NCBI RefSeq assembly: GCF_900177375.1
Contig: NZ_FWZU01000004.1
Span: 489,633-553,632, forward strand
Reading direction: 5' to 3'
DNA length: 64,000 bases
Source of the DNA: Desulfovibrio gilichinskyi
GTDB taxonomy: Bacteria > Desulfobacterota > Desulfovibrionia > Desulfovibrionales > Desulfovibrionaceae
In this document: positions 28,604-37,707 of the stretch, in pieces
How the letters are laid out: every line of letters begins with the position of its first letter
Numbering within the stretch: position 1 is the first letter of the stretch
Position numbers and translations under genes: made by a program
The notes under the pieces: model-generated
Told to the model about the DNA's origin: nothing
What the model saw: the letters and a program-made list of their open reading frames with translations, nothing else
Databases searched by the model: none

Positions 28604-28994
28604 TGATGATCCTCCGACAGTGATGTCGTTATTAATAGTGTAAAATAGGTAAGGTAGGTAGCCCTAAAAAAGTTACCAGTACTTATTGTTACAAATGGTG
28701 AAATCTATTTTAATTTATATAGAGCGCAGTAAAACAGTTTTTACTACATTATATTTATAGTATTAAATATGCATAAAATATGTATTTTGCTGCATCGTGA
28801 ATGCAAAATTATCTTAAATAAGAATAGGTATGATTGTTTTAAATCATCAAATATGAGATAAAATCTGTAGAAAATTAATAAAAATATAAAGATAAATGAA
28901 TTAATTGTTTCTATAGCTTCATTAGATCAGACTAACGGGTAGGGAACAAGGTGATTTAGTAGGTACTTAATGGGTATACATGATACCCGGTAAG
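28604..28994 (-). other. AT-rich intergenic region upstream of ablA
   Basis: About 390 nt without a convincing gene. It should hold the ablA promoter and the 3' end of the LuxR-type regulator transcript, which reads in the same direction. A small 5-bp inverted repeat (GGGTA...TACCC, 28971-28987) lies at the regulator's end but has no T-tract. I could not identify a sigma-70 or sigma-54 promoter with confidence. Confidence 0.5.
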
Positions 28995-29831
28995 CTAAGA
29001 GTTGTTTTGATGCTTCAGGTAAGAAATGAGAGATATGTTTTTACCGCGCAGGCCTAGCTTACGGCGGATATTTTTTCGGTGAGTCAGAACTGTATCTACT
29101 GAAAGTCCCAGCAATTCAGCGGTATGTTCACTGCTTTTTCCTGTTTCAATGTAGCGGCAAATTTCGATTTCGCGGGGGGTTAGTTTAAGCAGCAGATCCT
29201 CGAATTGGTCTCCTGCTTTTCCCGTAAGAGCCTCCAGGCGATCTTTAATGTACTTGCCGAAGCTCTTTCGCATTTGCGGCAGCGGTTCCTTGATCATTCT
29301 GTCGAGAGCCGGAAGAATCTGCTCGCGGACTTGCAACGCAAAGTCTTCATGCATGTCTTTTTTTTCTTCTTCAACTGACTCAATGACTGTTCTCAGGGCT
29401 ACATTCATGCCGTCGACCTGTTCACGGGTTTCTTCCAGACTGGTTTCAATCCGTTCTTCATATGTTTCGTGGAGTTCCAGCAGTGGTGCATTGTTGGTGA
29501 CAATGGCTAGAAATCCATCTGAACAGAGTGGGACAGGTAATGGGATGAGGCGCAGGGAGTAACTTCCTCCGCTTTCATCATAGGGTATTTCATGAATTTT
29601 TTCAGGTGGGTAAAGCTTAACAAAGTCGGAGAGACTGTCTGCTTCTACTCTGAAAACACTCCAAAGAGTTTCTCCGAGTAAATGTTCTCCGAAAAAAGTT
29701 TGTGCAGGTTTATTGGCATGACAGATAATGCCGTTGCTGTCCGCGAATAGGATGAAGTCAGAAAAAGATTCAAATACATCTGAGATCTGTTCCGGGAGTC
29801 GATCTGGGGTGCTTTGCTGATTAGAGCTCAA
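28995..29831 (-). CDS. PAS-LuxR-type transcriptional regulator
   Basis: A 278-residue regulator. An N-terminal PAS domain (about 15-130) is followed by a long helical or coiled linker (about 130-205) and a C-terminal LuxR/GerE helix-turn-helix (about 215-270; LTPREIEICRYIETGKSSEH and the recognition region LGLSVDTVLTHRKNIRRKLG). There is no receiver domain, so the signal is probably sensed directly by the PAS domain. The start is TTG, preceded by AAGGAA at a good distance. It lies upstream of and co-directional with ablAB but is separated by 390 nt, so control of ablAB is possible but unproven. Confidence 0.93.
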   Translation of the reverse strand: MSSNQQSTPDRLPEQISDVFESFSDFILFADSNGIICHANKPAQTFFGEHLLGETLWSVFRVEADSLSDFVKLYPPEKIHEIPYDESGGSYSLRLIPLPVPLCSDGFLAIVTNNAPLLELHETYEERIETSLEETREQVDGMNVALRTVIESVEEEKKDMHEDFALQVREQILPALDRMIKEPLPQMRKSFGKYIKDRLEALTGKAGDQFEDLLLKLTPREIEICRYIETGKSSEHTAELLGLSVDTVLTHRKNIRRKLGLRGKNISLISYLKHQNNS

Positions 29832-30012
29832 AAAAATTTCCTTGCGATTTAGTCTGTTAGTTAATCGATCCGATGAAGTTGTTACAAGTGAGTATTCTCA
29901 TCATGGATCTGATTATTAAAAGCCAGTCAATCGGGTATAGATTTCTTTTGCACTGATGACAATGGTTGTTGAAATTATGGTACGGAAAGGGGAAGATGGA
30001 AGAAATAGCAAA

Positions 30013-30058
30013 GGAGGCCGCATCGATAAACCAGAAGTTCTTAAGCAATGCGGCCTCC
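30013..30058 (-). terminator. Inverted repeat, possible terminator after small acidic protein gene
   Basis: Perfect 11-bp arms GGAGGCCGCAT and ATGCGGCCTCC enclose a 24-nt loop, 14 nt downstream of the 90-residue protein's stop on the minus strand. Only a short TTT follows the stem, so termination would be weak. The arms are more GC-rich than the surroundings. Confidence 0.45.
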
Positions 30059-30071
30059 GGAAAATTACGGC

Positions 30072-30344
30072 CTACCAACTGTCATCATCGTATTTCCAGC
30101 CGTCTTCATCAAGTGATACTTCACGTATTTTTACGAAAAAGCCATCATCGGTCTCATTTACGTAAACCTGTGCTTTTATCCACTGGTCCACGTATTCACT
30201 CAGGTTGCGTCCATTGCTGTCAGGTTCGACGATGAATTCTTCTTCACCGTCTACGACAATGGCTAACTGATATTTGTCATCTAAGTCGCTTTCATATGGT
30301 ACGACCTGTCCATAAATTGTATCTGAGTAAAACTCACTCGACAC
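30072..30344 (-). CDS. Small acidic protein of unknown function
   Basis: A 90-residue, strongly acidic soluble protein. The middle (VVDGEEEFIVEPDSNGRNLS) and the end (VSLDEDGWKYDDDSW) are rich in Asp and Glu; there are no Cys, membrane segments or known motifs. It begins with GTG, with GGAG 8 nt upstream. An out-of-frame ATG lies between the two, so GTG is needed. It follows the GNAT gene by 25 nt in the same direction and is probably expressed with it. Function not recognised. Confidence 0.75.
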   Translation of the reverse strand: MSSEFYSDTIYGQVVPYESDLDDKYQLAIVVDGEEEFIVEPDSNGRNLSEYVDQWIKAQVYVNETDDGFFVKIREVSLDEDGWKYDDDSW

Positions 30345-30369
30345 GGCATTTCTCCATATTTAATTGGGA

Positions 30370-30942
30370 CTAATCTTCGTATTCTTCTTCAAATTGTTCA
30401 ACTTCCTTGGCATAAACAAGATTGCCTTGGGACGGCACAAAGAAGGGGTAGTACTGCGATTGTCTTTCATAGCCAAGTGCTTCAAAAAAATAATGAACCG
30501 GGGCGAATGATCTGTGCGCCGGCAATTCGCATAAAATTAAACTTCCATTGTACATGGAAACCTGCCTTTCAACTTCATCAAGTAGTGCGGACCCGATACC
30601 TATCCCCTGATATGCATCGTCCACGGCTGCCAGATACAGTTCATAGCAATCCTCTTCGTCCGGGATGGTTCCAAAGCATACGAAGCCGACAAAAATTTGT
30701 TCATCGCCGCTTACCACGTGTGCTTTAATAAAGATGCGGCTTGACTCACCTGTGCTGAATGCTGCTTCCCAAGCAGCTTCTTCTGCAAGCATAAGGTTGT
30801 CAGGAGTCAGATTCTGACACTTGCTGGCAAGTTGCAGGACTTCTTCTGCCTCATTAGCTTTCAACCCGAGGCTTAATTTCAACTGAACTTCAGCTTCTTC
30901 GGCCGGGGTTGTTTCATCTTCATCAATAATATCAATCGCCAT
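30370..30942 (-). CDS. GNAT-family acetyltransferase
   Basis: A 190-residue protein with a GNAT fold in the middle: beta strand ELYLAAVDDAYQGIGIG is followed by the acetyl-CoA loop and helix SALLDEVERQV. The N-terminal 50 residues and the C-terminal tail (EVEQFEEEYED) are acidic. The substrate cannot be read from the sequence. RBS GAGGAA precedes the ATG by 6 nt. It heads a two-gene unit with the small acidic protein, and a plausible sigma-54 promoter lies about 145 nt upstream. Confidence 0.85.
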   Translation of the reverse strand: MAIDIIDEDETTPAEEAEVQLKLSLGLKANEAEEVLQLASKCQNLTPDNLMLAEEAAWEAAFSTGESSRIFIKAHVVSGDEQIFVGFVCFGTIPDEEDCYELYLAAVDDAYQGIGIGSALLDEVERQVSMYNGSLILCELPAHRSFAPVHYFFEALGYERQSQYYPFFVPSQGNLVYAKEVEQFEEEYED

Positions 30943-31087
30943 TTGATTTCCTCACTCATCAAATAATCAAACTTTACAACCGTTAAGTTGCAATATGAAG
31001 CGTTTTTCCTCAGTCCTTTATTAAAAAAGTCTATTTATTGCAGATAGATATTAATAATAACGCTGATGAAATTTAAAGTGATACAAT

Positions 31088-31103
31088 AGCATGGAATGTG
31101 CCA
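31088..31103 (-). promoter_or_regulatory. Candidate sigma-54 (-24/-12) promoter
   Basis: On the minus strand TGGCACATTCCATGCT matches the -24 TGGCAC element exactly and has TGC at -12 with the required spacing of GG and GC. It sits in the gap between a sigma-54 activator gene and the GNAT gene and points toward the GNAT gene. The predicted leader is about 135 nt. The surrounding 390 nt (30943-31333) holds no gene. Confidence 0.6.
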
Positions 31104-31333
31104 GTTTTAACATGTTGGAATATAAGGTTGTTTTTTTGTTATTCGGAAAAATAGGAATTAATAGTTCTTATCTCATGGCTGCTAAATATTAAATTAAGTT
31201 GTTATGTTTGCGTATCATGATGTATATCTACAGTTTTTTCCCTTATTAAGTGTTGTTTTTAGGGTTAAAATAGATATTACTATGATAGGAACTTGTAGTT
31301 CTGGCCCCCACGACAAAAGAGAACTTTGAATTC

Positions 31334-32476
31334 CTATTTCGCAACAAAATCCTGTCTTAACAGAGCGTGTTTATTCATAAGTTTGTTAAGTTGTCTTGTC
31401 GTAATTTCCGCGCTTTTCGCCGCGTCTTTTATTACGCCTTTGTTCGCTTCCAGTAGGCGGGTCAGATACGCTATTTCAAAAATATCAATTGCAGTTTGTC
31501 TAGCCTGCCCAAGTGGAAGGCTTGCATCAATGTTTGCGGGATGCTGCCCTAAGCTGTTTTTAAAGAATTCAATCGGGAAACTGGAAGGCCGAAGTGTAGG
31601 CGTCTGCTCAAGGATACAGGCCCGTTCAATTATGTTTTCAAGTTCGCGCACATTTCCCGGCCAATCGTAATCCAGAAAAGCATCCATTACTTCAGGGGCG
31701 ATGTCGGTAATATTCTTATTAAGCTGGGTGCTGAAATGAGAGATAAATTCGCTGGAAAGCAGTAAAATATCTTTTTTGCGTTCACGCAGCGGCGGTATTA
31801 CAATGGGGAAAACGTTCAGCCTGTAAAACAGATCCCGTCTGAAATCTCCTTTTGCGCAAAGATCACTCAGATTGTCATTGGTTGCAGCAATAACCCGCAC
31901 GTTAAGGGGGATGTTCGTTTCTCCACCGATTCTTTGAATCTGACGTTCCTGCAACACATCAAGCAGCTTAACCTGTACTGCGGAACTGATTGTTCCTATT
32001 TCATCTAAAAACAGCGTTCCCATGTTCGCAAGTTCAAATTTCCCGAGCTTACGGCGGACTGCTCCGGTAAAAGCGCCTTTCTCGTGACCGAACAGTTCGC
32101 TTTCAACAAGTGTATCAGGAATCGCGCCGCAATGTACGCTGATGAAAGGGTCGTCTTTGCGGTTGCTGTGTGCATGAATGAGTCTTGCAATGAGGGTTTT
32201 GCCTGTTCCTGTTTCGCCGGAAAGAAGTACTGTGGTGCGGGTATTTGATACTTGTTGTACCTTTTGCAATACATCCTGCATTGCTTTGCTTTTGGTCTTT
32301 ACTACATCTTTGAAATCTTCCCGCCAGAATTGGTCGCGCAGGTAATCAAGCTCGGAGTGGAGTATGTCCGTTTCGTATGAACGATCTGTTTCAGGTTCCG
32401 ATTTATGCCCGCCTGTTTGCTCCTCAGCCGAACTTTCAATGTGTTCATTGTTGCTGATTACAAGTTCTTTACGCAT
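31334..32476 (-). CDS. Sigma-54-dependent transcriptional activator (AAA+ and Fis-type HTH)
   Basis: A 380-residue enhancer-binding protein. A short N-terminal region (1-60) has no recognisable receiver, GAF or PAS domain. The AAA+ domain follows, with Walker A GETGTGKT at about 87-94, the sigma-54-contact loop GAFTGA at about 134-139, Walker B TLFLDEIG and the arginine finger region [14 protein letters not shown] Fis-like helix-turn-helix ends the protein ([20 protein letters not shown]). With no sensory domain it may be constitutively active or governed by abundance or a partner. The start is set by AAGGAG 9 nt upstream. The nearest candidate target is the sigma-54 promoter downstream. Confidence 0.95.
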   Translation of the reverse strand: MRKELVISNNEHIESSAEEQTGGHKSEPETDRSYETDILHSELDYLRDQFWREDFKDVVKTKSKAMQDVLQKVQQVSNTRTTVLLSGETGTGKTLIARLIHAHSNRKDDPFISVHCGAIPDTLVESELFGHEKGAFTGAVRRKLGKFELANMGTLFLDEIGTISSAVQVKLLDVLQERQIQRIGGETNIPLNVRVIAATNDNLSDLCAKGDFRRDLFYRLNVFPIVIPPLRERKKDILLLSSEFISHFSTQLNKNITDIAPEVMDAFLDYDWPGNVRELENIIERACILEQTPTLRPSSFPIEFFKNSLGQHPANIDASLPLGQARQTAIDIFEIAYLTRLLEANKGVIKDAAKSAEITTRQLNKLMNKHALLRQDFVAK

Positions 32477-32835
32477 GCCCTGTCTCCTTGCCGGCGCGGT
32501 CTTTCTTCTACTCTGATTACGCTTGCCGAATATAATATCATGATCGAAAGTACAATGTAAAAATCTTGCAAATATAACTGCGTTTTTTACATATATTTAT
32601 ACTGGTTTATTTTATGATAAATTAAATTCTGGAGAACTTGGAAGGCTATATGAAATAAGGAATATTTTAAAAAAGACTGTTTCTGTAAACGGTTTTGTCT
32701 TTTTCGAGTTTTGTTTTCTATGTTTTGAAAATGGTGTAGTATGAAATTGTAGTTGCGAAGTGCATTGAGGATTTATGACCCAGAGCTCAGGCTCTTGTTT
32801 TCTAAATGATGTAAGTGCAGTGCAAAGGAGAAGTT
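32477..32835 (+). other. Divergent intergenic region between sigma-54 activator and cupin gene
   Basis: About 360 nt, AT-rich, between divergently read genes; it should contain both promoters. I see no gene, repeat or reliable promoter element, only an AAAGGAG ribosome binding site directly before the cupin start. Confidence 0.5.
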
Positions 32836-33213
32836 ATGGAAGACTCAGGATTTCTCTCAAAAGTTCCTAATCCGGCAATCATTAAGAATATTGACCATGG
32901 AATAGTAGTAAACTTGGCTGATCTTGTAACTTACCAGACGGGGCAGGTCGTCAGTAGAACTCTGTCACAGCATAAAGCGGTAACTCTTACTCTATTTGCT
33001 TTTGATATAGGGGAAGGAATCAGCACTCATACTACTCCAGGTGATGCCCTTGTTCAGGTGCTTGACGGCAAGGCGGAAGTAACAATCGGTGATAATATTT
33101 ACAGCGTCGAAGCCGGACAGGCAATTGTTATGCCTGCAAATACTCCGCATGGGCTTAATGCTGAAGAACGTTTTAAAATGCTGCTGACTCTTATTAAAGA
33201 TAAAACTGATTAA
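32836..33213 (+). CDS. Cupin-domain protein
   Basis: A small (125-residue) single-domain cupin. The beta-barrel motif 1 is recognisable in GEGISTHTTPGDALVQVLDG, with one canonical His position, and motif 2 in AGQAIVMPANTPHGLNAEE. Such stand-alone cupins bind a metal or small ligand; the function is unknown. The start is ATG 32836, seven codons into the longest frame, because AAAGGAG lies 6 nt upstream. A good terminator follows, so it is a one-gene unit. Confidence 0.9.
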   Translation: MEDSGFLSKVPNPAIIKNIDHGIVVNLADLVTYQTGQVVSRTLSQHKAVTLTLFAFDIGEGISTHTTPGDALVQVLDGKAEVTIGDNIYSVEAGQAIVMPANTPHGLNAEERFKMLLTLIKDKTD

Positions 33214-33231
33214 AATATAAGTGATTACAAG

Positions 33232-33268
33232 AAGGAGGAAACTTGGATTGGTTTTCTCCTTTTTATGT
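33232..33268 (+). terminator. Rho-independent terminator after cupin gene
   Basis: AAGGAGGAAAC pairs with GTTTTCTCCTT (11 bp, one G-T pair) around an 8-nt loop and is followed by TTTTTATGTTT. It ends the cupin transcript and lies upstream of the efflux adaptor start. Confidence 0.88.
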
Positions 33269-33304
33269 TTTAAAAGACTCAATATCGGGGCTGTGGAGAT
33301 TTTG

Positions 33305-34465
33305 ATGAGTAAAAAATGTGTTTTGGTTGCCGGGCTTGGAGTTGCTGTTACGCTATTGGTTTTGTGGATAGCAGGTGTTTTTAGTTCTGGGGTGATCCAG
33401 CCCGGGCGGATTGTTCCTACCAGACCTTTAGAAGAACCTGCTTTAACCGCAAAGGCCGAACTTGCCGTTGTTCCTGTCTTATATGAAGCTGTCGGAACAG
33501 TGCGTCCTAAGACCGAAACAAATATAGAAGCGCAGGTTACTGGTAAAGTACTCAGTGTGTTCGTTCGCGCCGGTGATAAGGTTAAGCGGGATGATAAACT
33601 GATAGTGCTCGACAGTCGTGGTCTTCAGACCCGTCTGGAAAGTGCCGAGCAGGGGCTTAAATCTGCTGAAGCCTCACAGCGTCAGGCCAGCGAAGTGATC
33701 AATGCCGCTAAGGCTGCCGCAGATACAGCTACTTCTACGTGGAAGCGGCTGAAAACTTTATTTGACAGTAAAGTGGCAACACGTGATGAACTTGACCGTG
33801 TTGAAGGGCAGTATTTGCAGGCAAAGGCTCGTCTTGCACAGGCTGATGACGGTTTTTCCGCTGCGTCCGCACAGGTTAAGCAGGCAGCCAAAGCCGTTGA
33901 AGAGGCACGCATTAACCTCGGGTATACGACTATTGCCGCGAACACAGACGGTGAAGTGTCTAAGAGAATGGTTGAACCGGGTGATATCGCTTTTCCGGGT
34001 AAAAGCCTTATGCTCATTCAAACCAGCGGTTCTTTAAGGCTTGAAGCTCTTGTACGTGAGGGCGTCATCGGAAAGGTCAGGCCCGGAGTAAAGCTGCCTG
34101 TTGAAATTCAGGCTTTAGAAGAGCGCACAGTCGGCGTTGTTGAAGAAGTTGTTCCGTCTGCCGATCCGTCAACACGGACTTTTTTAGTTAAAATAGGGCT
34201 GGACCCTATGCCTGGACTTTACCCCGGTATGTTCGGCCGTTTGCTCGTTCCTCTGAGAGAAAAGGAAATTGTAGTTGTTCCTAAAAGAGCTGTCTCGCGG
34301 GTGGGTCAGCTTGAGACTGTTTTGATAAAGAGCGCGGGAAAGTGGGAACCTGTTTTTGTGCGTACCGGAAACGTTCATGATGATAAGATAGAAATTTTAT
34401 CCGGTTTGCGAGGCAACGAGACTCTTGGTCTTAATTCACTGGAAGTAGGCGGGGGAGCAAAATGA
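33305..34465 (+). CDS. RND efflux periplasmic adaptor (membrane fusion protein, HlyD/AcrA family)
   Basis: Periplasmic adaptor of a tripartite efflux pump, about 386 residues. An N-terminal hydrophobic helix (about 6-28, VLVAGLGVAVTLLVLWIAGV) anchors or exports it. Next comes the lipoyl-like half-motif (NIEAQVTGKVLSVFVRAGDK), a coiled-coil hairpin rich in Ala/Lys/Glu (about 115-205), the second half-motif (TTIAANTDGEVSKRMVEPGD) and beta-barrel domains. The start at 33305 follows GGAG by 7 nt; the upstream extension of the frame runs through a terminator and is not translated. The permease gene overlaps its stop by 4 nt (ATGA). No outer-membrane channel gene is present here. Confidence 0.94.
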   Translation: MSKKCVLVAGLGVAVTLLVLWIAGVFSSGVIQPGRIVPTRPLEEPALTAKAELAVVPVLYEAVGTVRPKTETNIEAQVTGKVLSVFVRAGDKVKRDDKLIVLDSRGLQTRLESAEQGLKSAEASQRQASEVINAAKAAADTATSTWKRLKTLFDSKVATRDELDRVEGQYLQAKARLAQADDGFSAASAQVKQAAKAVEEARINLGYTTIAANTDGEVSKRMVEPGDIAFPGKSLMLIQTSGSLRLEALVREGVIGKVRPGVKLPVEIQALEERTVGVVEEVVPSADPSTRTFLVKIGLDPMPGLYPGMFGRLLVPLREKEIVVVPKRAVSRVGQLETVLIKSAGKWEPVFVRTGNVHDDKIEILSGLRGNETLGLNSLEVGGGAK

Positions 34466-37400
34466 GCACTTTTGATTCTGGTAGTGAAAGTGCAAAATCC
34501 CAAGGAATGATCGCTTCGGCTGTACGTTTTTTTCTGCATTCAAAGCTCACGGTTATTTTGATCATTGCTTCCGTTCTGCTGGGGCTAGCAGCTATCAGGC
34601 TGACTCCGAGAGAGGAAGAGCCGCAGATAGTTGTGCCGATGGCGGATATTATGGTCAGAGCTCCCGGAGCAGGCGTTGAAGAGGTTGAGAAACTTATTAC
34701 CACTCCGCTTGAGCGTCTTTTGTGGCAGATTGACGGAGTTGAATACGTTTATTCAATTTCCCACCGCGATTCCTCCATGGTCACGGTCCGTTTTTTTGTA
34801 GGAGAGAATCGTGAAGAATCTCTTGTCAAACTGCACAATGCTATTGCTAAAAATTCAGATCTTGTTCCGGGTATCGTTTCCGGGTGGGCCGTTAAACCTA
34901 TCGAGATTGATGACGTTCCTATTGTAGCTTTGACTTTGCACCCCGCTGAAAATCATCCTGAAATTTCAGATTTTGAATTGCGCCGTGTGGCGGAGGAATT
35001 GTCGCAGCGGCTTGCGGAAGTGGAAGACCTTTCACATGTCTCCCTGATCTCCGGCAGATCACGTGAGATCAGGGTTGAGCTTTCACCTGAGCGTATGGCC
35101 GGATTAAATGTTTCCCCCATGAATATCGCTCAGACTTTGAAGGGAGCAGATCAATCAGCTGTCGCTGGTACAGTCCTTTCGGGTAATCGCGAGATAACTG
35201 TTTCTGCAAATTCTTTTCTGGAATCAGCGGAAGATGTGCGCAATTTGGTAGTCGGTGTTTTTGATTCTAAACCTGTTTACCTGCGTGATGTCGCCCAGAT
35301 AGAAGACGGCCCGGCGGAACCCTCGTCCTATTCAAGGATAGGTTTCTCCCGGCAGTATTTAACTCAGATGGGCAAGGATGCAGAGCTTCCGTCGCGTCCG
35401 GCTGTGACTATTGCTTTATCAAAGAAAAAAGGAAGCAATGCGGTAACCGTCGCCGACGCTGTTCTTGCCCGCCTTGATGAACTGAAAACTACGGTTCTCC
35501 CGGCCGGTATTGAGATTGAAGTCACCCGTAACTACGGCCAGACTGCTGACGCAAAAGTAGATGATCTGCTTAACTCACTCGGGTTTGCTGTTTTCACTGT
35601 GGTTCTTTTACTGGCTTTTACCCTCGGCTGGCGTGAAGCGGCGATTGTTGCACTTGCTGTTCCGGTCAGTTTTTCACTGGCCCTGTTCGTCAATTATATG
35701 CTCGGTTACACTATTAACCGCGTAACTCTTTTTGCCTTGATTCTTTCGCTCGGGTTGGTGGTGGATGATCCTATTACTAATGTGGACAATATCCAGCGTC
35801 ATATCCTTATGAAGAAAAAGAATCCTGCCGAGGCTACCCTTGACGCTGTATCCGAAGTCCTGCCTCCGGTTATAATGTCCACACTGGCTATTATTGTTTC
35901 TTTTGTTCCGCTTTTTTTCATCACCGGAATGATGGGGCCGTATATGGCTCCAATGGCTGCCAATGTTCCGTTGACAGTTACTTTTTCAACTGTATGCGCT
36001 CTTACTATTGTTCCATGGATGGCTTTGCGGCTGTTAAAAAATATTAAGCCTAAAGCAGGCTCATCGGACAATTCCGGTCCCGGAAAAGTTGAACGTTTTT
36101 ATTCCCGGATTATTACTCCTTTTTTAGACTCGTCAGCCAAACGCTGGATACTTCTCGGCGTAATTGTTTTCGGATTGATTTTTTCTCTCGCGCTTGCCGG
36201 ATTGCGATTTGTCCCGCTTAAAATGCTGCCGTTTGATAACAAAAATGAATTTCAAATTGTTATAGATATGGATGAGGGGACACCTCTTGAGGAGACTGAC
36301 AGAGTTGTCCGCGAGTTCGAGCAGGTGTTGCGCGGTGTTCCGGAGATTACAAATTTTGTGACTTATGCGGGTGAACCTTCGCCGATGGATTTTAATGGAC
36401 TGGTCCGTCATTATTATTGGAGAAATGGCGGAAATATGGCGGATATCCGTATTAATCTTGCGGATAAATCAAACCGCAGTGAGCAAAGCCATGCTATTGT
36501 TCTAAGGCTTAGAAATGAGCTTGAAGCTGTTGCCAAGCGAAACAATGCCAAAATTAAGATAGTGGAATCTCCCCCCGGACCTCCGGTAATTTCAACTATT
36601 ACCACAGAGATTTATGGCGCAGAGGACCGCCCGTATTCTGCGTTGATTGAAGGTGCCCGACAGATTGAAGGGCTCATGGTAGATGAACCGGGAGTAGTTG
36701 ATATTGATGACACAACTGAGTCGGATCGGATGATGGTCGACTTTGTGTTGGATAAGGAAAAAGCCGCCTTGCACGGGGTTACTGCTCTAAACGTGGTTGC
36801 AACTTTGCAACTGGCATTATCGGGCATGGTTCCGGCTACGGTTCATGTTGACGGAGAGCGTACTCCTTTGCCTGTGAAGCTGATTCTGCCGCGCGTCCGC
36901 AGGTCTGACGCAGGGACTCTTTCGCAGATCAGGGTTAAAACTGTTGACGGAAAATCCGTTCCGCTGGCAGAGCTCGGTAAACTCGTGGAAGTCAATCAGC
37001 AGCAACCTATCTATCACAAGAATTTGAAAAGGGTTGTTTACGTGTTTGCCGAAATGGCAGGGCGTGCTCCCGGCGAAGCCGTTCTTGATATGCAGTCTAA
37101 ACTGAAAGCTGATCCGCTGCCCCCTTTTATCTGGTCTGAATGGGCAGGTGAAGGGGAATGGCAGATTACGCTTGATGTTTTCCGTGATCTTGGAATTGCT
37201 TTTGCGGCGGCTCTGGTAGGTATCTATATCCTGCTTATTGTCGAAACAGGGTCATTTGGTATGCCGCTTCTTATTATGAGTGCTATTCCACTGACTCTGC
37301 TGGGGATTATGCCGGGATTCTGGCTGCTCAACGTGATCGGATCAGATAATGTGGCAGGAATGGTAGGTGAAGCCTTTGCTGATCCGGTATTTTTTACGGC

Positions 37401-37707
37401 TACCAGTATGATAGGAATGATTGCGCTGGGCGGAATTGTTATCCGCAATTCGCTTGTTCTTATAGATTTTGTTCGTAAATCAACTGCGGAAGGAATGGAA
37501 TTGAAAGAAGCTCTTATCCGTTCTGGGGCAGTGCGTTTAAGGCCCATAGCGTTAACTGCGGCAACGACAGCACTAGGCGCATGGCCCATTACTTTGGACC
37601 CTATATTCTCAGGTTTGGCATGGGCTTTGATCTTTGGACTTCTTGCTTCAACCCTGTTTACTTTGGTTGTTATTCCGGTCGGATATTTTGTTTTTGAAAG
37701 GGATTAA
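34462..37707 (+). CDS. RND-family efflux permease
   Basis: Inner-membrane proton-driven pump of 1081 residues. N-terminal TM segment at about 28-46, large periplasmic porter loops, and TM4 with the paired Asp LGLVVDDPITNVDNIQRH that forms the proton relay of the family. The second half repeats the plan, ending with a TM block (MIALGGIVIRNSLVLIDFV, LASTLFTLVVIPVGYFVFE). The sequence resembles the hydrophobe/amphiphile exporters rather than metal pumps, but the substrate cannot be told. The start overlaps the adaptor gene (ATGA), and its TAA shares bases with the stop of the convergent kinase gene. Confidence 0.95.
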   Translation: MSTFDSGSESAKSQGMIASAVRFFLHSKLTVILIIASVLLGLAAIRLTPREEEPQIVVPMADIMVRAPGAGVEEVEKLITTPLERLLWQIDGVEYVYSISHRDSSMVTVRFFVGENREESLVKLHNAIAKNSDLVPGIVSGWAVKPIEIDDVPIVALTLHPAENHPEISDFELRRVAEELSQRLAEVEDLSHVSLISGRSREIRVELSPERMAGLNVSPMNIAQTLKGADQSAVAGTVLSGNREITVSANSFLESAEDVRNLVVGVFDSKPVYLRDVAQIEDGPAEPSSYSRIGFSRQYLTQMGKDAELPSRPAVTIALSKKKGSNAVTVADAVLARLDELKTTVLPAGIEIEVTRNYGQTADAKVDDLLNSLGFAVFTVVLLLAFTLGWREAAIVALAVPVSFSLALFVNYMLGYTINRVTLFALILSLGLVVDDPITNVDNIQRHILMKKKNPAEATLDAVSEVLPPVIMSTLAIIVSFVPLFFITGMMGPYMAPMAANVPLTVTFSTVCALTIVPWMALRLLKNIKPKAGSSDNSGPGKVERFYSRIITPFLDSSAKRWILLGVIVFGLIFSLALAGLRFVPLKMLPFDNKNEFQIVIDMDEGTPLEETDRVVREFEQVLRGVPEITNFVTYAGEPSPMDFNGLVRHYYWRNGGNMADIRINLADKSNRSEQSHAIVLRLRNELEAVAKRNNAKIKIVESPPGPPVISTITTEIYGAEDRPYSALIEGARQIEGLMVDEPGVVDIDDTTESDRMMVDFVLDKEKAALHGVTALNVVATLQLALSGMVPATVHVDGERTPLPVKLILPRVRRSDAGTLSQIRVKTVDGKSVPLAELGKLVEVNQQQPIYHKNLKRVVYVFAEMAGRAPGEAVLDMQSKLKADPLPPFIWSEWAGEGEWQITLDVFRDLGIAFAAALVGIYILLIVETGSFGMPLLIMSAIPLTLLGIMPGFWLLNVIGSDNVAGMVGEAFADPVFFTATSMIGMIALGGIVIRNSLVLIDFVRKSTAEGMELKEALIRSGAVRLRPIALTAATTALGAWPITLDPIFSGLAWALIFGLLASTLFTLVVIPVGYFVFERD

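Noticed and set aside
33221..33304. Upstream extension of the efflux adaptor gene
   Set aside because: It crosses a strong terminator hairpin, and the ATG at 33305 has a good ribosome binding site.
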